A DNA stretch of 64,000 bases from Vallitalea okinawensis (GTDB taxonomy: Bacteria; Bacillota; Clostridia; Lachnospirales; PQDH01), in NCBI RefSeq assembly GCF_002964605.1, contig NZ_PQDH01000002.1:62001-126000 (forward strand), given 5' to 3'. The position numbers and the translations under genes were made by a program. Positions 39,386 through 47,639 of the stretch are shown here, piece by piece. The notes beneath the pieces were generated by a model that was not told the origin of the DNA, made no database searches, and was given only the letters and a program-made list of their open reading frames with translations. Position 1 is the first letter of the stretch. Every line of letters starts with the position of its first letter.

Positions 39386-39425
39386 GTAGCTTTGCTACTA
39401 AAAAAACACTACCGAAGTAGTGTTT
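39386..39425 (-). terminator. Tandem terminators of hemA
   Basis: AAACACTAC-TTCG-GTAGTGTTT followed by seven T on the minus strand, then a second hairpin AGTAGC/GCTACT with TTTCTT. The first overlaps the hemA stop. Confidence 0.92.
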
Positions 39426-40428
39426 AGCTAATTTTTTCTTTATATTTGCACCAGTCTAAAGTCTTATTCATGTACTCTTGTAAGATGAAGTAATAATTCT
39501 TCATATAATCTTGTCTCTCTTTAAGGCATTGGTTATAGACTTCCCAACAATCATCTAAGTTAAGTAAATCCACGCCCTTTAATGTCTTCACTTCACTTTC
39601 AATATCCCGTGGTACAGCTAAATCCAATAATACTCTTTCTTTCTCATCCACAAGATAATCTTTCATGTCCTCAAAGAATAAGATGGGATGCGGCGCAGCA
39701 GTAGCGCTAATAATAATATCACTATCTGGAATGAATGTATACTTATCTTTGTAATCAATACCTTTAACAGCATACTGTTTAAGAATTGGATGCAGTTTAT
39801 CACCGTTTCTATTACAAATGGTTATATCAGCTGTCTCTCCAATAAGGAGCTTCATAATATCTTGAGCTAGATCACCTATCCCTATGATGAGTACACGCTT
39901 TTCATATAATGCTTTACCATATTTACTCCTGAGTAAGCGTACAACAGTAGCGGGTAAGGATTGACTGTTATGAGAAATCCTACTTACAGTTCTAATCTTT
40001 TTCCCTAAAGCAATAGCCTTATTCATAAGGACATTTAAAAGTTTTGAAGTTGTTTTTTGCTCAGTCGCTTTAACACATGCTTTTTTAAGCTGTGATAGTA
40101 TTTCATCTTCTCCCATGATGACAGATTCAAATCCACAAGCTACTCGGTAAAGATATTCAACAGCATCTACGCCTGTAAAAATCTGACACGCTTTCATATA
40201 ATCCACGAAAATGCACTTAGCAGATTCGAATGATTCTTGGTCACACTCCAAATAAAACTCTAATCGAAGACATGTAGATAGATGTACATAACCCTTCAAT
40301 AGCTGTTTTTCTAGCAATTCTTGAATTTTCATATGAAATTTCTCTTTAACGATTAATTCTCTTTCCTCAAGTTGAAGATATTTATAATTTAAACTTATGC
40401 AGTAAAAATTACTAAAGTAAATCCCCAT
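39424..40428 (-). CDS. hemA: Glutamyl-tRNA reductase, short form
   Basis: NADPH-dependent reduction of glutamyl-tRNA(Glu) to glutamate-1-semialdehyde, the first committed tetrapyrrole step. 334 aa against 400-450 usually: the C-terminal helical dimerisation domain is mostly missing. Catalytic Cys53 lies in HLSTCLRLEFY, where the canonical motif is STCNRTE, so the conserved Asn is Leu. CGFESVIMGEDEILSQ, SQSLPATVVRL and the Rossmann VLIIGIGDLAQDIMKLL are intact. Such short HemAs occur in clostridia with corrin operons. Separately transcribed from its own consensus promoter. Confidence 0.88.
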   Translation of the reverse strand: MGIYFSNFYCISLNYKYLQLEERELIVKEKFHMKIQELLEKQLLKGYVHLSTCLRLEFYLECDQESFESAKCIFVDYMKACQIFTGVDAVEYLYRVACGFESVIMGEDEILSQLKKACVKATEQKTTSKLLNVLMNKAIALGKKIRTVSRISHNSQSLPATVVRLLRSKYGKALYEKRVLIIGIGDLAQDIMKLLIGETADITICNRNGDKLHPILKQYAVKGIDYKDKYTFIPDSDIIISATAAPHPILFFEDMKDYLVDEKERVLLDLAVPRDIESEVKTLKGVDLLNLDDCWEVYNQCLKERQDYMKNYYFILQEYMNKTLDWCKYKEKIS

Positions 40429-40496
40429 GTTATGTCACCCTCTATTAGCGTTCTCTCGAAAACAAACAAAAAATAATACATAATATCTTGTTTTCA

Positions 40497-40512
40497 TGCA
40501 ATAATTATTGCA
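40497..40512. promoter_or_regulatory. Perfect 16-bp palindrome downstream of the hemA promoter
   Basis: TGCAATAATTATTGCA, fully self-complementary, lies at about +5 to +20 relative to the start predicted from the -10 box. The position suits a repressor operator; the cognate regulator is unknown. Confidence 0.6.
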
Positions 40513-40523
40513 ACATATATATC

Positions 40524-40552
40524 ATTATATGGAATAAGTTATAGCTTGTCAA
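40524..40552 (-). promoter_or_regulatory. Consensus promoter of hemA
   Basis: Exact TTGACA (40547-40552), 17-base spacer, exact TATAAT (40524-40529) on the minus strand, giving a leader of about 90 bases. Confidence 0.88.
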
Positions 40553-40603
40553 TTCAATCAATTGAACAATTACATCCACAAATGTTAAAAATTGAGAACA
40601 TAA

Positions 40604-40633
40604 AAGAGATAGGGAATGGCGTTCCTATCTCTT
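40604..40633 (-). terminator. Terminator of the sugar ABC operon
   Basis: AAGAGATAGGGAA pairs with TTCCTATCTCTT (one bulge) 55 bases beyond the permease stop; the minus-strand tail is CTCTTTTAT. Confidence 0.65.
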
Positions 40634-40687
40634 CTAGTATTCTATATATTCCTAGGGGAAGGTTTATATGAAAAAAATTATTAACTT

Positions 40688-41890
40688 TTACGCTTTAGCT
40701 TTATTCTTTCTTGATGAAATATCAACCCAAACAGCAATTAATAAAATTAAACCCTTTATAATATATTGCCATGTTGGTCCAACATTCATCAAACTCATAC
40801 CATTATTAAGTGTTGCCATAACTAGAGCACCTATAATAGCTCCGACAATGGTACCTTCACCACCTAATGTACTTGTTCCACCAATAATGGCAGCTGCAAT
40901 AACCTCAAGTTCCATACCATTACCAGCTTGTGCACTTGCAGCATTTAATCTTGCTGTAAATACAATACCACCAATAGATGATAAAACACCCATTAATACA
41001 AAAATCATCATGTTAACTTTTCTAATATTAATACCTGATAACTTAGCTGCCTCTTTATTACCACCAATGGCATAAACATAACGCCCAAATGGTGTCTTAT
41101 TTGTTACGTAAGTGAATATAAGTGCTATAATCAGAACTAATATAATTGAATACGGAATACCTTTGTACATAACAAGAATCATAAAGAATGATCCAATTGC
41201 TATTGATACAAGAATCATCTTGATTAATTGAAGTGACATAGGTAAAACTTGAAAATCGTATCGAATTCTTTCGTTTCTTTTCTTAATTTCAAATAGAATA
41301 TAGATTAATATGCTTGCTGCACCAAAGATCAATGTCGTTACATGAAATGATGCATTCGGCATAATATTAAACAAATATTCTTGACCAATAGCTTTAAAAC
41401 TATCGTTCATTGGAGCAATTGTTGCTCCATTTGTTATACCAATAAGCGCGCCTCTAAAAATAAGCATACCTGCTAACGTTACGATAAAGGCTGGGACATC
41501 TCTATATGCCACCCAATACCCTTGCCAAGCACCTATTAATGCACCTACACCTAAAGTCAGGATAATAGCTGGTATTGTACCTAAACCAAAATTAACTTGT
41601 AATATGGCTGCAATAGCGCCTGTAAAACCTACTACTGAACCTATTGATAAGTCAATATGCCCTGCTACTATGACCAACACAACACCTGCAGCTAAAATAG
41701 CGATATGACTTGTTTGTGAAAATAAGTTTGATAAGTTTCTGGAACTGATAAATGTTCCTTCTGTTAAAAATGTAAAAATAAGCATGATACCTATAAGTGC
41801 TATAAACATGGTATATTGACGCATGTTATTCTTAATAGAAAACTTAAGGATCTCAGAAGCTTTCTTTTCTGTAGAAACTTTTCCCTCCAT
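40688..41890 (-). CDS. xylH: Monosaccharide ABC transporter permease, XylH type
   Basis: Membrane subunit of a class 2 carbohydrate ABC importer. 400 aa with about ten or more hydrophobic helices; GHIDLSIGSVVGFTGAIAA and the cytoplasmic coupling loop NKTPFGRYVYAIGGNKEAAKLSGIN are family hallmarks, and the longer central part places it with XylH/GguB rather than RbsC. ATG at 41890 is 8 bases after AGGAGG and one base after the xylG stop. Xylose or a related pentose/hexose is inferred from homology and the sensor next door. Confidence 0.9.
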   Translation of the reverse strand: MEGKVSTEKKASEILKFSIKNNMRQYTMFIALIGIMLIFTFLTEGTFISSRNLSNLFSQTSHIAILAAGVVLVIVAGHIDLSIGSVVGFTGAIAAILQVNFGLGTIPAIILTLGVGALIGAWQGYWVAYRDVPAFIVTLAGMLIFRGALIGITNGATIAPMNDSFKAIGQEYLFNIMPNASFHVTTLIFGAASILIYILFEIKKRNERIRYDFQVLPMSLQLIKMILVSIAIGSFFMILVMYKGIPYSIILVLIIALIFTYVTNKTPFGRYVYAIGGNKEAAKLSGINIRKVNMMIFVLMGVLSSIGGIVFTARLNAASAQAGNGMELEVIAAAIIGGTSTLGGEGTIVGAIIGALVMATLNNGMSLMNVGPTWQYIIKGLILLIAVWVDISSRKNKAKA

Positions 41891-41891
41891 C

Positions 41892-43415
41892 TTACATACC
41901 TCCTGTTGCAAAATGCATTACTTTTTCTTGTGTTGCTTCTGCCCCGATAATTTCACCTGTTAATTTACCTTCATGCATGACTAGAACACGATCACTCATC
42001 CCTAATACCTCAGGTAACTCTGATGAAATCATAATGATAGACACGCCTTTTTTGGCAAGTGAATTCATAATATTATAGATTTCATATTTGGCTCCAACAT
42101 CAATACCACGCGTTGGTTCATCTAAGATTAAAACACTTGGTTCAGCCATTAACCATTTTCCTAGAACAACCTTCTGCTGATTACCACCAGATAAATTATT
42201 TGTTTTTTGTTCTATAGATGGTGTTTTAATACGTAACATTTCTGAATAGTCTTCAACCTGCTTGATTTCTTCATTCTCATTGATGGCTAAACCACTTTTT
42301 ATTTTATCCAAGCTGGCCATTGTCATGTTTTGCTTTATGTCCATCATGAGAACTAGACCATTCTTTTTCCTATCCTCTGACAGATAACAGAGTCCTTCTT
42401 TTATAGCACTCTTTGGATTTTTTATATGAACTTCCTTACCATCCATTTTAACTGTTCCTGATTTATTAATACCGTAGGCACCAAATAGACTCATGGCTAA
42501 TTCAGTTCGACCAGCTCCCATTAGACCTGCAATACCAAGTATTTCACCTTTTCTTAATTCGAAGTTAATGTTATCAAGAACCTTTTTCTCTGGTAATTCT
42601 GGATTATAAACATTCCAATTCTTTACTTCCATAGCTAAAGCTTTTCCAGGTGCATAATCCTTACTTGGATAACGCTCTGTTAATTCTCTACCTACCATGA
42701 GAGATATGATCTTATCTTCTGTCATGTTTTCATCATTAGGTAAAGAATCAATTGTTTTACCATCACGCAAGACAGTGATTGTATCAGCAATAGCTTTAAC
42801 CTCATTCAGTTTATGCGATATATAAATACATGTTACACCATTATTTTTTAACTCACGAATAATATTTAGTAAGTTTTCACTTTCAGTCTCATTAAGTGCT
42901 GCTGTTGGTTCGTCAAGAATCAATATGCTGATATCTTTTGTCATTGCCTTTGCTATTTCAATAAGCTGTTGTTTTCCGATACCAAGATTAATAACCTTTG
43001 TCAAAGGATTGTCATCAAGTCCTACTTGACCCAAAACTTTCTTCGTCTTTTGAACTGTCTCATTCCAATCAATGAATTTACCTTTTTTTATCTCATTTCC
43101 TAAATAAATATTTTCAGCAATATTCATTTGCTTAACAAGAGCAAGCTCCTGATAAATAATAGCGACTCCAGCTTCTTCTGAATCTTTGATTCCATAGTAT
43201 TGCTGTATTTTCCCATTTAATACAATATCACCATCATAGGAACCATTAGGATGCACACCACTTAGAACCTTCATTAATGTAGATTTCCCTGCACCATTTT
43301 CACCACATAAAGCATGGATTTCTCCGCGCTTCACCTTGAAATTAACATTATCCAATGCTTTTACACCAGGGAATTCCTTAACAATGTTCTTCATTTCAAG
43401 TATAAAATCACTCAT
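41892..43415 (-). CDS. xylG: Sugar ABC transporter ATPase with two nucleotide-binding domains, XylG type
   Basis: 507 aa. First domain: GENGAGKST, IIYQELALVKQM, Walker B ILILDEPTAAL. Second domain (from about 260): GLMGAGRTELAMSL as degenerate Walker A, LSGGNQQKVVLGKWL and VLILDEPTRGIDVGAKYEIY. HPNGSYDGDI after Walker A is typical of XylG/GguA-type ATPases. AGGTGG precedes the ATG. Only 90 bases from the binding-protein gene, which includes an RNA hairpin. Confidence 0.93.
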   Translation of the reverse strand: MSDFILEMKNIVKEFPGVKALDNVNFKVKRGEIHALCGENGAGKSTLMKVLSGVHPNGSYDGDIVLNGKIQQYYGIKDSEEAGVAIIYQELALVKQMNIAENIYLGNEIKKGKFIDWNETVQKTKKVLGQVGLDDNPLTKVINLGIGKQQLIEIAKAMTKDISILILDEPTAALNETESENLLNIIRELKNNGVTCIYISHKLNEVKAIADTITVLRDGKTIDSLPNDENMTEDKIISLMVGRELTERYPSKDYAPGKALAMEVKNWNVYNPELPEKKVLDNINFELRKGEILGIAGLMGAGRTELAMSLFGAYGINKSGTVKMDGKEVHIKNPKSAIKEGLCYLSEDRKKNGLVLMMDIKQNMTMASLDKIKSGLAINENEEIKQVEDYSEMLRIKTPSIEQKTNNLSGGNQQKVVLGKWLMAEPSVLILDEPTRGIDVGAKYEIYNIMNSLAKKGVSIIMISSELPEVLGMSDRVLVMHEGKLTGEIIGAEATQEKVMHFATGGM

Positions 43416-43470
43416 TCTTTCACCACCTATAATGTGAATCTAAACCTTTATTCCATCAAAGAAAAGCGAA

Positions 43471-43485
43471 GGGGCATATAGCCCC
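43471..43485 (-). terminator. Intercistronic hairpin between xylF-like and xylG
   Basis: GGGGC/GCCCC stem followed by a short pyrimidine-rich stretch (TTCGCTTTTC) on the minus strand. Probably a partial terminator or 3' stabiliser making the binding protein more abundant than the membrane subunits. Confidence 0.6.
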
Positions 43486-43505
43486 TCAACTTTCTTAAGT
43501 GTATC

Positions 43506-44594
43506 TTACTTGTATACATCTTCTTTCTTTAAATAACCGCTCTCTATTAGAAGTTCATCTATATTATCTTTATCAACTACATAAGGTGTTAATAAAACAG
43601 ATGGTACGTCTACAGAGTTATTGCTAACAGCCCCGTTTGTTTTAACTTCTTCACCATTTGCAAGAGCAATAGCAATATTGATTGCTTCTGCACCTAGCAT
43701 TCTTGTATCTTTGAAGATTGTCATGGATTGAGTACCTTCTACGATTCTTTGAGCTGCTGCTAATTCAGCATCTTGTCCAGTGATTGGAACTTGACCGTCT
43801 AAACCTTGTGCTGCTAAAGCTTGTATAGCACCACCAGCTGTTCCATCGTTAGGAGCTAAAATAGCTTGTACATCATTGTTTGCTTTAGTTAAAGCATTTT
43901 CTATGATTTTAAGTGCGTTTTCTGGTTTCCAGTCATCAACTGGTTGGTCTACGATGACATTAACTTTACCTTCGTCGATTAATGGTTGAAGATAAGTCAT
44001 AGCACCTTCTTTGAATAATTTAGCATTGTTATCTGTTGGTGCACCTGACATGATGATATAATTACCTTCTGATACTAAGTCAGTGATATAAGCACCTTGA
44101 AGCTCACCTACTCTTACATTGTCAAATGAAAGGTAGTAATCTAATTTATCTGTGTTTGTGATCAAACGATCATAAGAAATAACAGGGATTCCCTCTTCAC
44201 TAGCTGCTTCTACGATTGATGCTGCTGCAGCTGCATCTTGTGGAGCTAAGATAAGCACATCGATACCTTGTGCAATAAGGTTTTTAGCTTGTGCATCTTG
44301 CTGCGCCACATCATTGTTAGCTACTTGAACTAATAATTTAACACCAGCTTCTTCAGCTGCTGCTTCCATTTTCTCTTTATCTCTTACCCATCTTTCTTCT
44401 TGTTGAGTAGGTAATGATAAACCAATAACGATCTCATCGTCTGCTGGTTCTTCTTTTTTAGTTTCTTCCTTCTTAGTATCTTCTGTTTTTGTAGTAGTTT
44501 CAGTTTTTGTTTCTTCATCAGAAGAACATGCTGCAATTGTGAATACCATTGTTAATAATAAAAATATTGCTAAACTTTTGCGTAAAAATTTCAT
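43506..44594 (-). CDS. xylF: Sugar-binding lipoprotein of the XylFGH-type importer
   Basis: Extracellular periplasmic-binding-protein-fold lipoprotein. Signal with lipobox IAACSSDEE, then an acidic low-complexity Thr/Glu/Lys linker (about 26-52) and the binding domain starting IVIGLSLPTQQEERWVRDKEKM. ISYDRLITNTDKLDYYLSFDNVRVGELQG and NDGTAGGAIQALAAQGL follow XylF closely. 362 aa. AGGG-type site precedes the ATG. A weak -35 promoter 100 bases upstream suggests activator-dependent expression, fitting the adjacent response regulator. Confidence 0.9.
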   Translation of the reverse strand: MKFLRKSLAIFLLLTMVFTIAACSSDEETKTETTTKTEDTKKEETKKEEPADDEIVIGLSLPTQQEERWVRDKEKMEAAAEEAGVKLLVQVANNDVAQQDAQAKNLIAQGIDVLILAPQDAAAAASIVEAASEEGIPVISYDRLITNTDKLDYYLSFDNVRVGELQGAYITDLVSEGNYIIMSGAPTDNNAKLFKEGAMTYLQPLIDEGKVNVIVDQPVDDWKPENALKIIENALTKANNDVQAILAPNDGTAGGAIQALAAQGLDGQVPITGQDAELAAAQRIVEGTQSMTIFKDTRMLGAEAINIAIALANGEEVKTNGAVSNNSVDVPSVLLTPYVVDKDNIDELLIESGYLKKEDVYK

Positions 44595-44692
44595 TACATT
44601 CCCTCCATTTTAAAACTCTTCTTATATAATACTAGTTACTAGAGTGCTCATCCATCTAATATGAATTACCAATGTGTTAAGCACCTTGTGAT

Positions 44693-44721
44693 ATTATAAT
44701 ACTGAAAATATGCACAAATAA
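44693..44721 (-). promoter_or_regulatory. Candidate promoter of the sugar ABC operon
   Basis: TATAAT (44693-44698) with a poor -35 (TTATTT, 44716-44721) at 17 bases, as expected for an activated promoter. The 320-base gap also holds the terminator at 44888-44925; I see no other feature in it. Confidence 0.45.
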
Positions 44722-44887
44722 CACTAGAATTAAATACGATAATCTAGATATTTTTAAGAAAGAGAAAAAAATAAATCCACTTAATAGCATTATTTTAATA
44801 TGGTATTTGTACTATTACTTCTTTTTTGCAGAATAAAAGTAGCTTTGCTATACCTATCTTTGAATTAATAACTCTATAAAATGAAAA

Positions 44888-44925
44888 AGGTGGAGAATCA
44901 AGGATTTCCCTTGACTACTCCACCT
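44888..44925 (-). terminator. Terminator of the sugar-sensor operon
   Basis: AGGTGGAG/CTCCACCT outer and TCAAGG/CCTTGA inner stems, followed by TTTTTC on the minus strand; it overlaps the stop of the binding-protein gene. Confidence 0.85.
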
Positions 44926-45985
44926 CTTTATTAGCATTTGTCGTTCTTTCAGGCCATTCACTTTCTGGGATGTAGCGATAAACATCTTCAAACTTGTGAA
45001 AACCATCAGCAATAACTGTGTCAACAATATTATCTTTATTAACCGCTACAGGCTCGATCATAACATATGGAATCTCTCCAAAGCCATTATTAATAGTCTC
45101 TTCATAATCAGCCGTTTCATTGATGACCAGTTCTATAGCTAAATCTACAGCTGCTGTTGCCAGTTGACTGATTGGTTTATATACTGTCATCAACTGTGTT
45201 CCTTCAACAATTTGCTGACACGCAACCAGATTGGCATCATGTCCTACAACCTGAACCTCTCCTGCCAAACGGTATTCAGATAAAACACGAATAGCAGATT
45301 CTGCTAAACGATCATTAGCGCAAATAACAGCATCTAAAGTATTCCCTTCATTTAATAACCGATTTAAGGATTCATAGACAATATCCTCTCTCCAATCATC
45401 AGCCCACTGTTCATCAATAACTTGTATTTGACCAGATTGAATATAAGGTTTCAAGACATCCATATACCCTTCATTAAACATATAGCTATTGTGATCAAAG
45501 GTAGAACCGTTGATCACTGAATAATTTCCTTGTGGTACATTTTCAACAATTGCCTGCCCCATAAGCTCACCTACTTTAACATTATCAAAAGAGATGTAAG
45601 CATCAATATCTGCATTCAGTATCAGACGATCATAGGATATAACTTTGATTCCTTTTTTCTTTGCCTCAGCGATAACCTCAGTAAAGCCATCTTTATCATA
45701 AGGAATGATGACAAGAACATCTACATCTGAATTGATAAGTTGTCTTGTTTGCTCTACTTGCTTTTCAAGGCTTTCATTTGCATTTTGGACGATGACCTCT
45801 GCTCCTTTTTCCTTTGCATTAGCTAGAAACATATCACGGTCTCTTTGCCATCTTTCAATGACAAGAGAATCCATAAGTAAACCAATCTTAATCTGTTCAT
45901 CTTTTTTCTCCCAATTGCTTACACACCCAGTTACTAATATTAGAATAGACATTATTGATATACCAACTTTTAGTACTCTCTTCAT
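44915..45985 (-). CDS. Second XylF-like sugar-binding lipoprotein, probable sensor subunit (XylFII-like)
   Basis: 356 aa lipoprotein (lipobox LVTGC near residue 21) with the same fold as the transport binding protein: IKIGLLMDSLVIERWQRDRDMF, ISYDRLILNADIDAYISFDNVKVGELMG and NDRLAESAIRVLSEY. It is more like canonical XylF than the importer's own protein, but lies downstream of the response regulator in the sensor operon. In Clostridium beijerinckii XylFII binds xylose and joins the LytS kinase; the same role is inferred here. Confidence 0.82.
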   Translation of the reverse strand: MKRVLKVGISIMSILILVTGCVSNWEKKDEQIKIGLLMDSLVIERWQRDRDMFLANAKEKGAEVIVQNANESLEKQVEQTRQLINSDVDVLVIIPYDKDGFTEVIAEAKKKGIKVISYDRLILNADIDAYISFDNVKVGELMGQAIVENVPQGNYSVINGSTFDHNSYMFNEGYMDVLKPYIQSGQIQVIDEQWADDWREDIVYESLNRLLNEGNTLDAVICANDRLAESAIRVLSEYRLAGEVQVVGHDANLVACQQIVEGTQLMTVYKPISQLATAAVDLAIELVINETADYEETINNGFGEIPYVMIEPVAVNKDNIVDTVIADGFHKFEDVYRYIPESEWPERTTNANKEVE

Positions 45986-45996
45986 ACCTACTCCCC

Positions 45997-47592
45997 CTAA
46001 AATTCTTTAACATATTCAGTTGGTCGGCACCCTACTTGCTTTTTAAATAATCTGCTAAAGTAATTAGGGTCTTTATAACCAACTTCAAAACATATCTCCT
46101 TAATACTTAAATTATTTTCTTTTAACAGCTTTTTAGCTTCTTCTATACGTAAATGCGTCAAGTATTCTATGAAGCTTCTCCCCGTTTCTTCCTTAAACAC
46201 TTTACTAAAATACTGCGGACTAATAGCCACGTTATTCGCTACGTCCTCTAAATTAAGATCAACCTTGTAGTTTGCGCTGATAAATGTAATAGCTTCTTTA
46301 ACTTGAGTACTTATTCCTTGAGTCTTTGATTCTTCAATATGTTGCACGATATCAAGTAACGTTTTAATACTCCTTCTAACTACTTCTGCTAATCCTACTC
46401 CTGTATCTAAGACAAAACTATAACTGGTCTTGTCCATATTTTCCACAACCCCTAAATCCATAGCTTCTCTATTCATAACTACTAACATCTCTAGTAGTTG
46501 GTTCTGGATAAGCCCTACAGCCTTTGTGTTTAAATCAACAGAATCTACAAGATGGATATATTCTTTCCCTAGCAGAGTCATTTGCTCAAAATTTCCAGCT
46601 TTACCTTGACGAATAATATTTTCTTTTAAGTCCTTTAATTTATTAAGACTTTTATCAAAATAATGACTGACATCCATGATATGAAGATAACGTTCTCCAT
46701 TATTATACCATAATGCTTTTAAAGCTTCATCATAAGAACTATAGAGTTGTTCCATTCTCTTATAACTTCCAATGCCAATGAAGAAATTAACATCTGATAT
46801 AAATTCAATTTGTCGCCCAATGCTCTTTAAAAGATGGAGTGCTTCTTCCTTTTCATCCAGGGCTTCATCATGCTCATAAGATGGTATAAAAATCACTAAT
46901 CGATTAACGATAATCGGACCAACAATACATTTAGTTTTGTATTTTAATATTTCTTTAACAGATTCATAGATCTTTTGACTCTGTATACCTGCCCCGATCT
47001 TATTAACCTGTTTTTTGGGATCATCACCTTCGCCAAATTGAATAACCACCATGTATCCACCAGTTGTTTTAATATCAAAGAGTTCACGATAAAGATTAAT
47101 CTCATCCTCAAACTCTTGATTCATCATAATGGAATAGATAAATCCATTCTCCAGCATTGGGGTGACCTTATTGATTTTTTCAATGGTCTCCAGTTCACGT
47201 TTCTTTACATCTTTTTCTTTCTTAATCATCTCAATAGTTTTCTTAATTGTTTCAACTAACTTAAAGCGATTGACTGGTTTAATTATATAATCAGTTACAC
47301 CTAGAGCTACTGCTTCTTTAGCAAATTCAAATTGTTCATAGGCTGATACAATAATAAACTTGATGGCAGGATCTCTTTTCTTGATTTCGCGAATAGCTTC
47401 AATCCCATTAATACCTGGCATACGAATATCCATTAAGATGATATGAGGTCTTGCCTCTTCAATTTTTTCAATAGCTTCTCTACCAGATCTTGCAACTTCT
47501 ATAACTTCAACCTGCTCCATGTACTTATCTATTATAAATTGAACACCTTGTATAACGATCTGCTCATCATCAACAACCATCAGTTTATACAT
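45997..47592 (-). CDS. AraC-family response regulator, YesN type
   Basis: 531 aa. REC domain (1-120) with phospho-acceptor Asp55 in IILMDIRMPG and Lys in DYIIKPVN; a long middle region (about 150-400) of the YesN kind; C-terminal AraC double helix-turn-helix (about 430-531) with NVAISPQYFSKVFKEETG and CFEVGYKDPNYFSRLFKK. Partner of the LytS/YesM-like kinase upstream by 47 bases. GGAGG is 7 bases before the ATG. Likely activator of the adjacent sugar importer. Confidence 0.93.
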   Translation of the reverse strand: MYKLMVVDDEQIVIQGVQFIIDKYMEQVEVIEVARSGREAIEKIEEARPHIILMDIRMPGINGIEAIREIKKRDPAIKFIIVSAYEQFEFAKEAVALGVTDYIIKPVNRFKLVETIKKTIEMIKKEKDVKKRELETIEKINKVTPMLENGFIYSIMMNQEFEDEINLYRELFDIKTTGGYMVVIQFGEGDDPKKQVNKIGAGIQSQKIYESVKEILKYKTKCIVGPIIVNRLVIFIPSYEHDEALDEKEEALHLLKSIGRQIEFISDVNFFIGIGSYKRMEQLYSSYDEALKALWYNNGERYLHIMDVSHYFDKSLNKLKDLKENIIRQGKAGNFEQMTLLGKEYIHLVDSVDLNTKAVGLIQNQLLEMLVVMNREAMDLGVVENMDKTSYSFVLDTGVGLAEVVRRSIKTLLDIVQHIEESKTQGISTQVKEAITFISANYKVDLNLEDVANNVAISPQYFSKVFKEETGRSFIEYLTHLRIEEAKKLLKENNLSIKEICFEVGYKDPNYFSRLFKKQVGCRPTEYVKEF

Positions 47593-47639
47593 ACTCTTTC
47601 CTCCCCACTTAAAACTTCTTAAATCATACAGATACTTCT

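Noticed and set aside
40668-41075. 135-aa plus-strand ORF opposite xylH
   Set aside because: Antisense to a membrane permease, Pro/Ile-rich mirror composition. The initial ATG and ribosome-site-like sequence look fair, but the permease frame is certain.
44518-44560. Low-complexity Thr/Glu/Lys coding stretch in the binding protein as a tandem DNA repeat
   Set aside because: It is the usual lipoprotein linker after the lipobox, not a repeat array.
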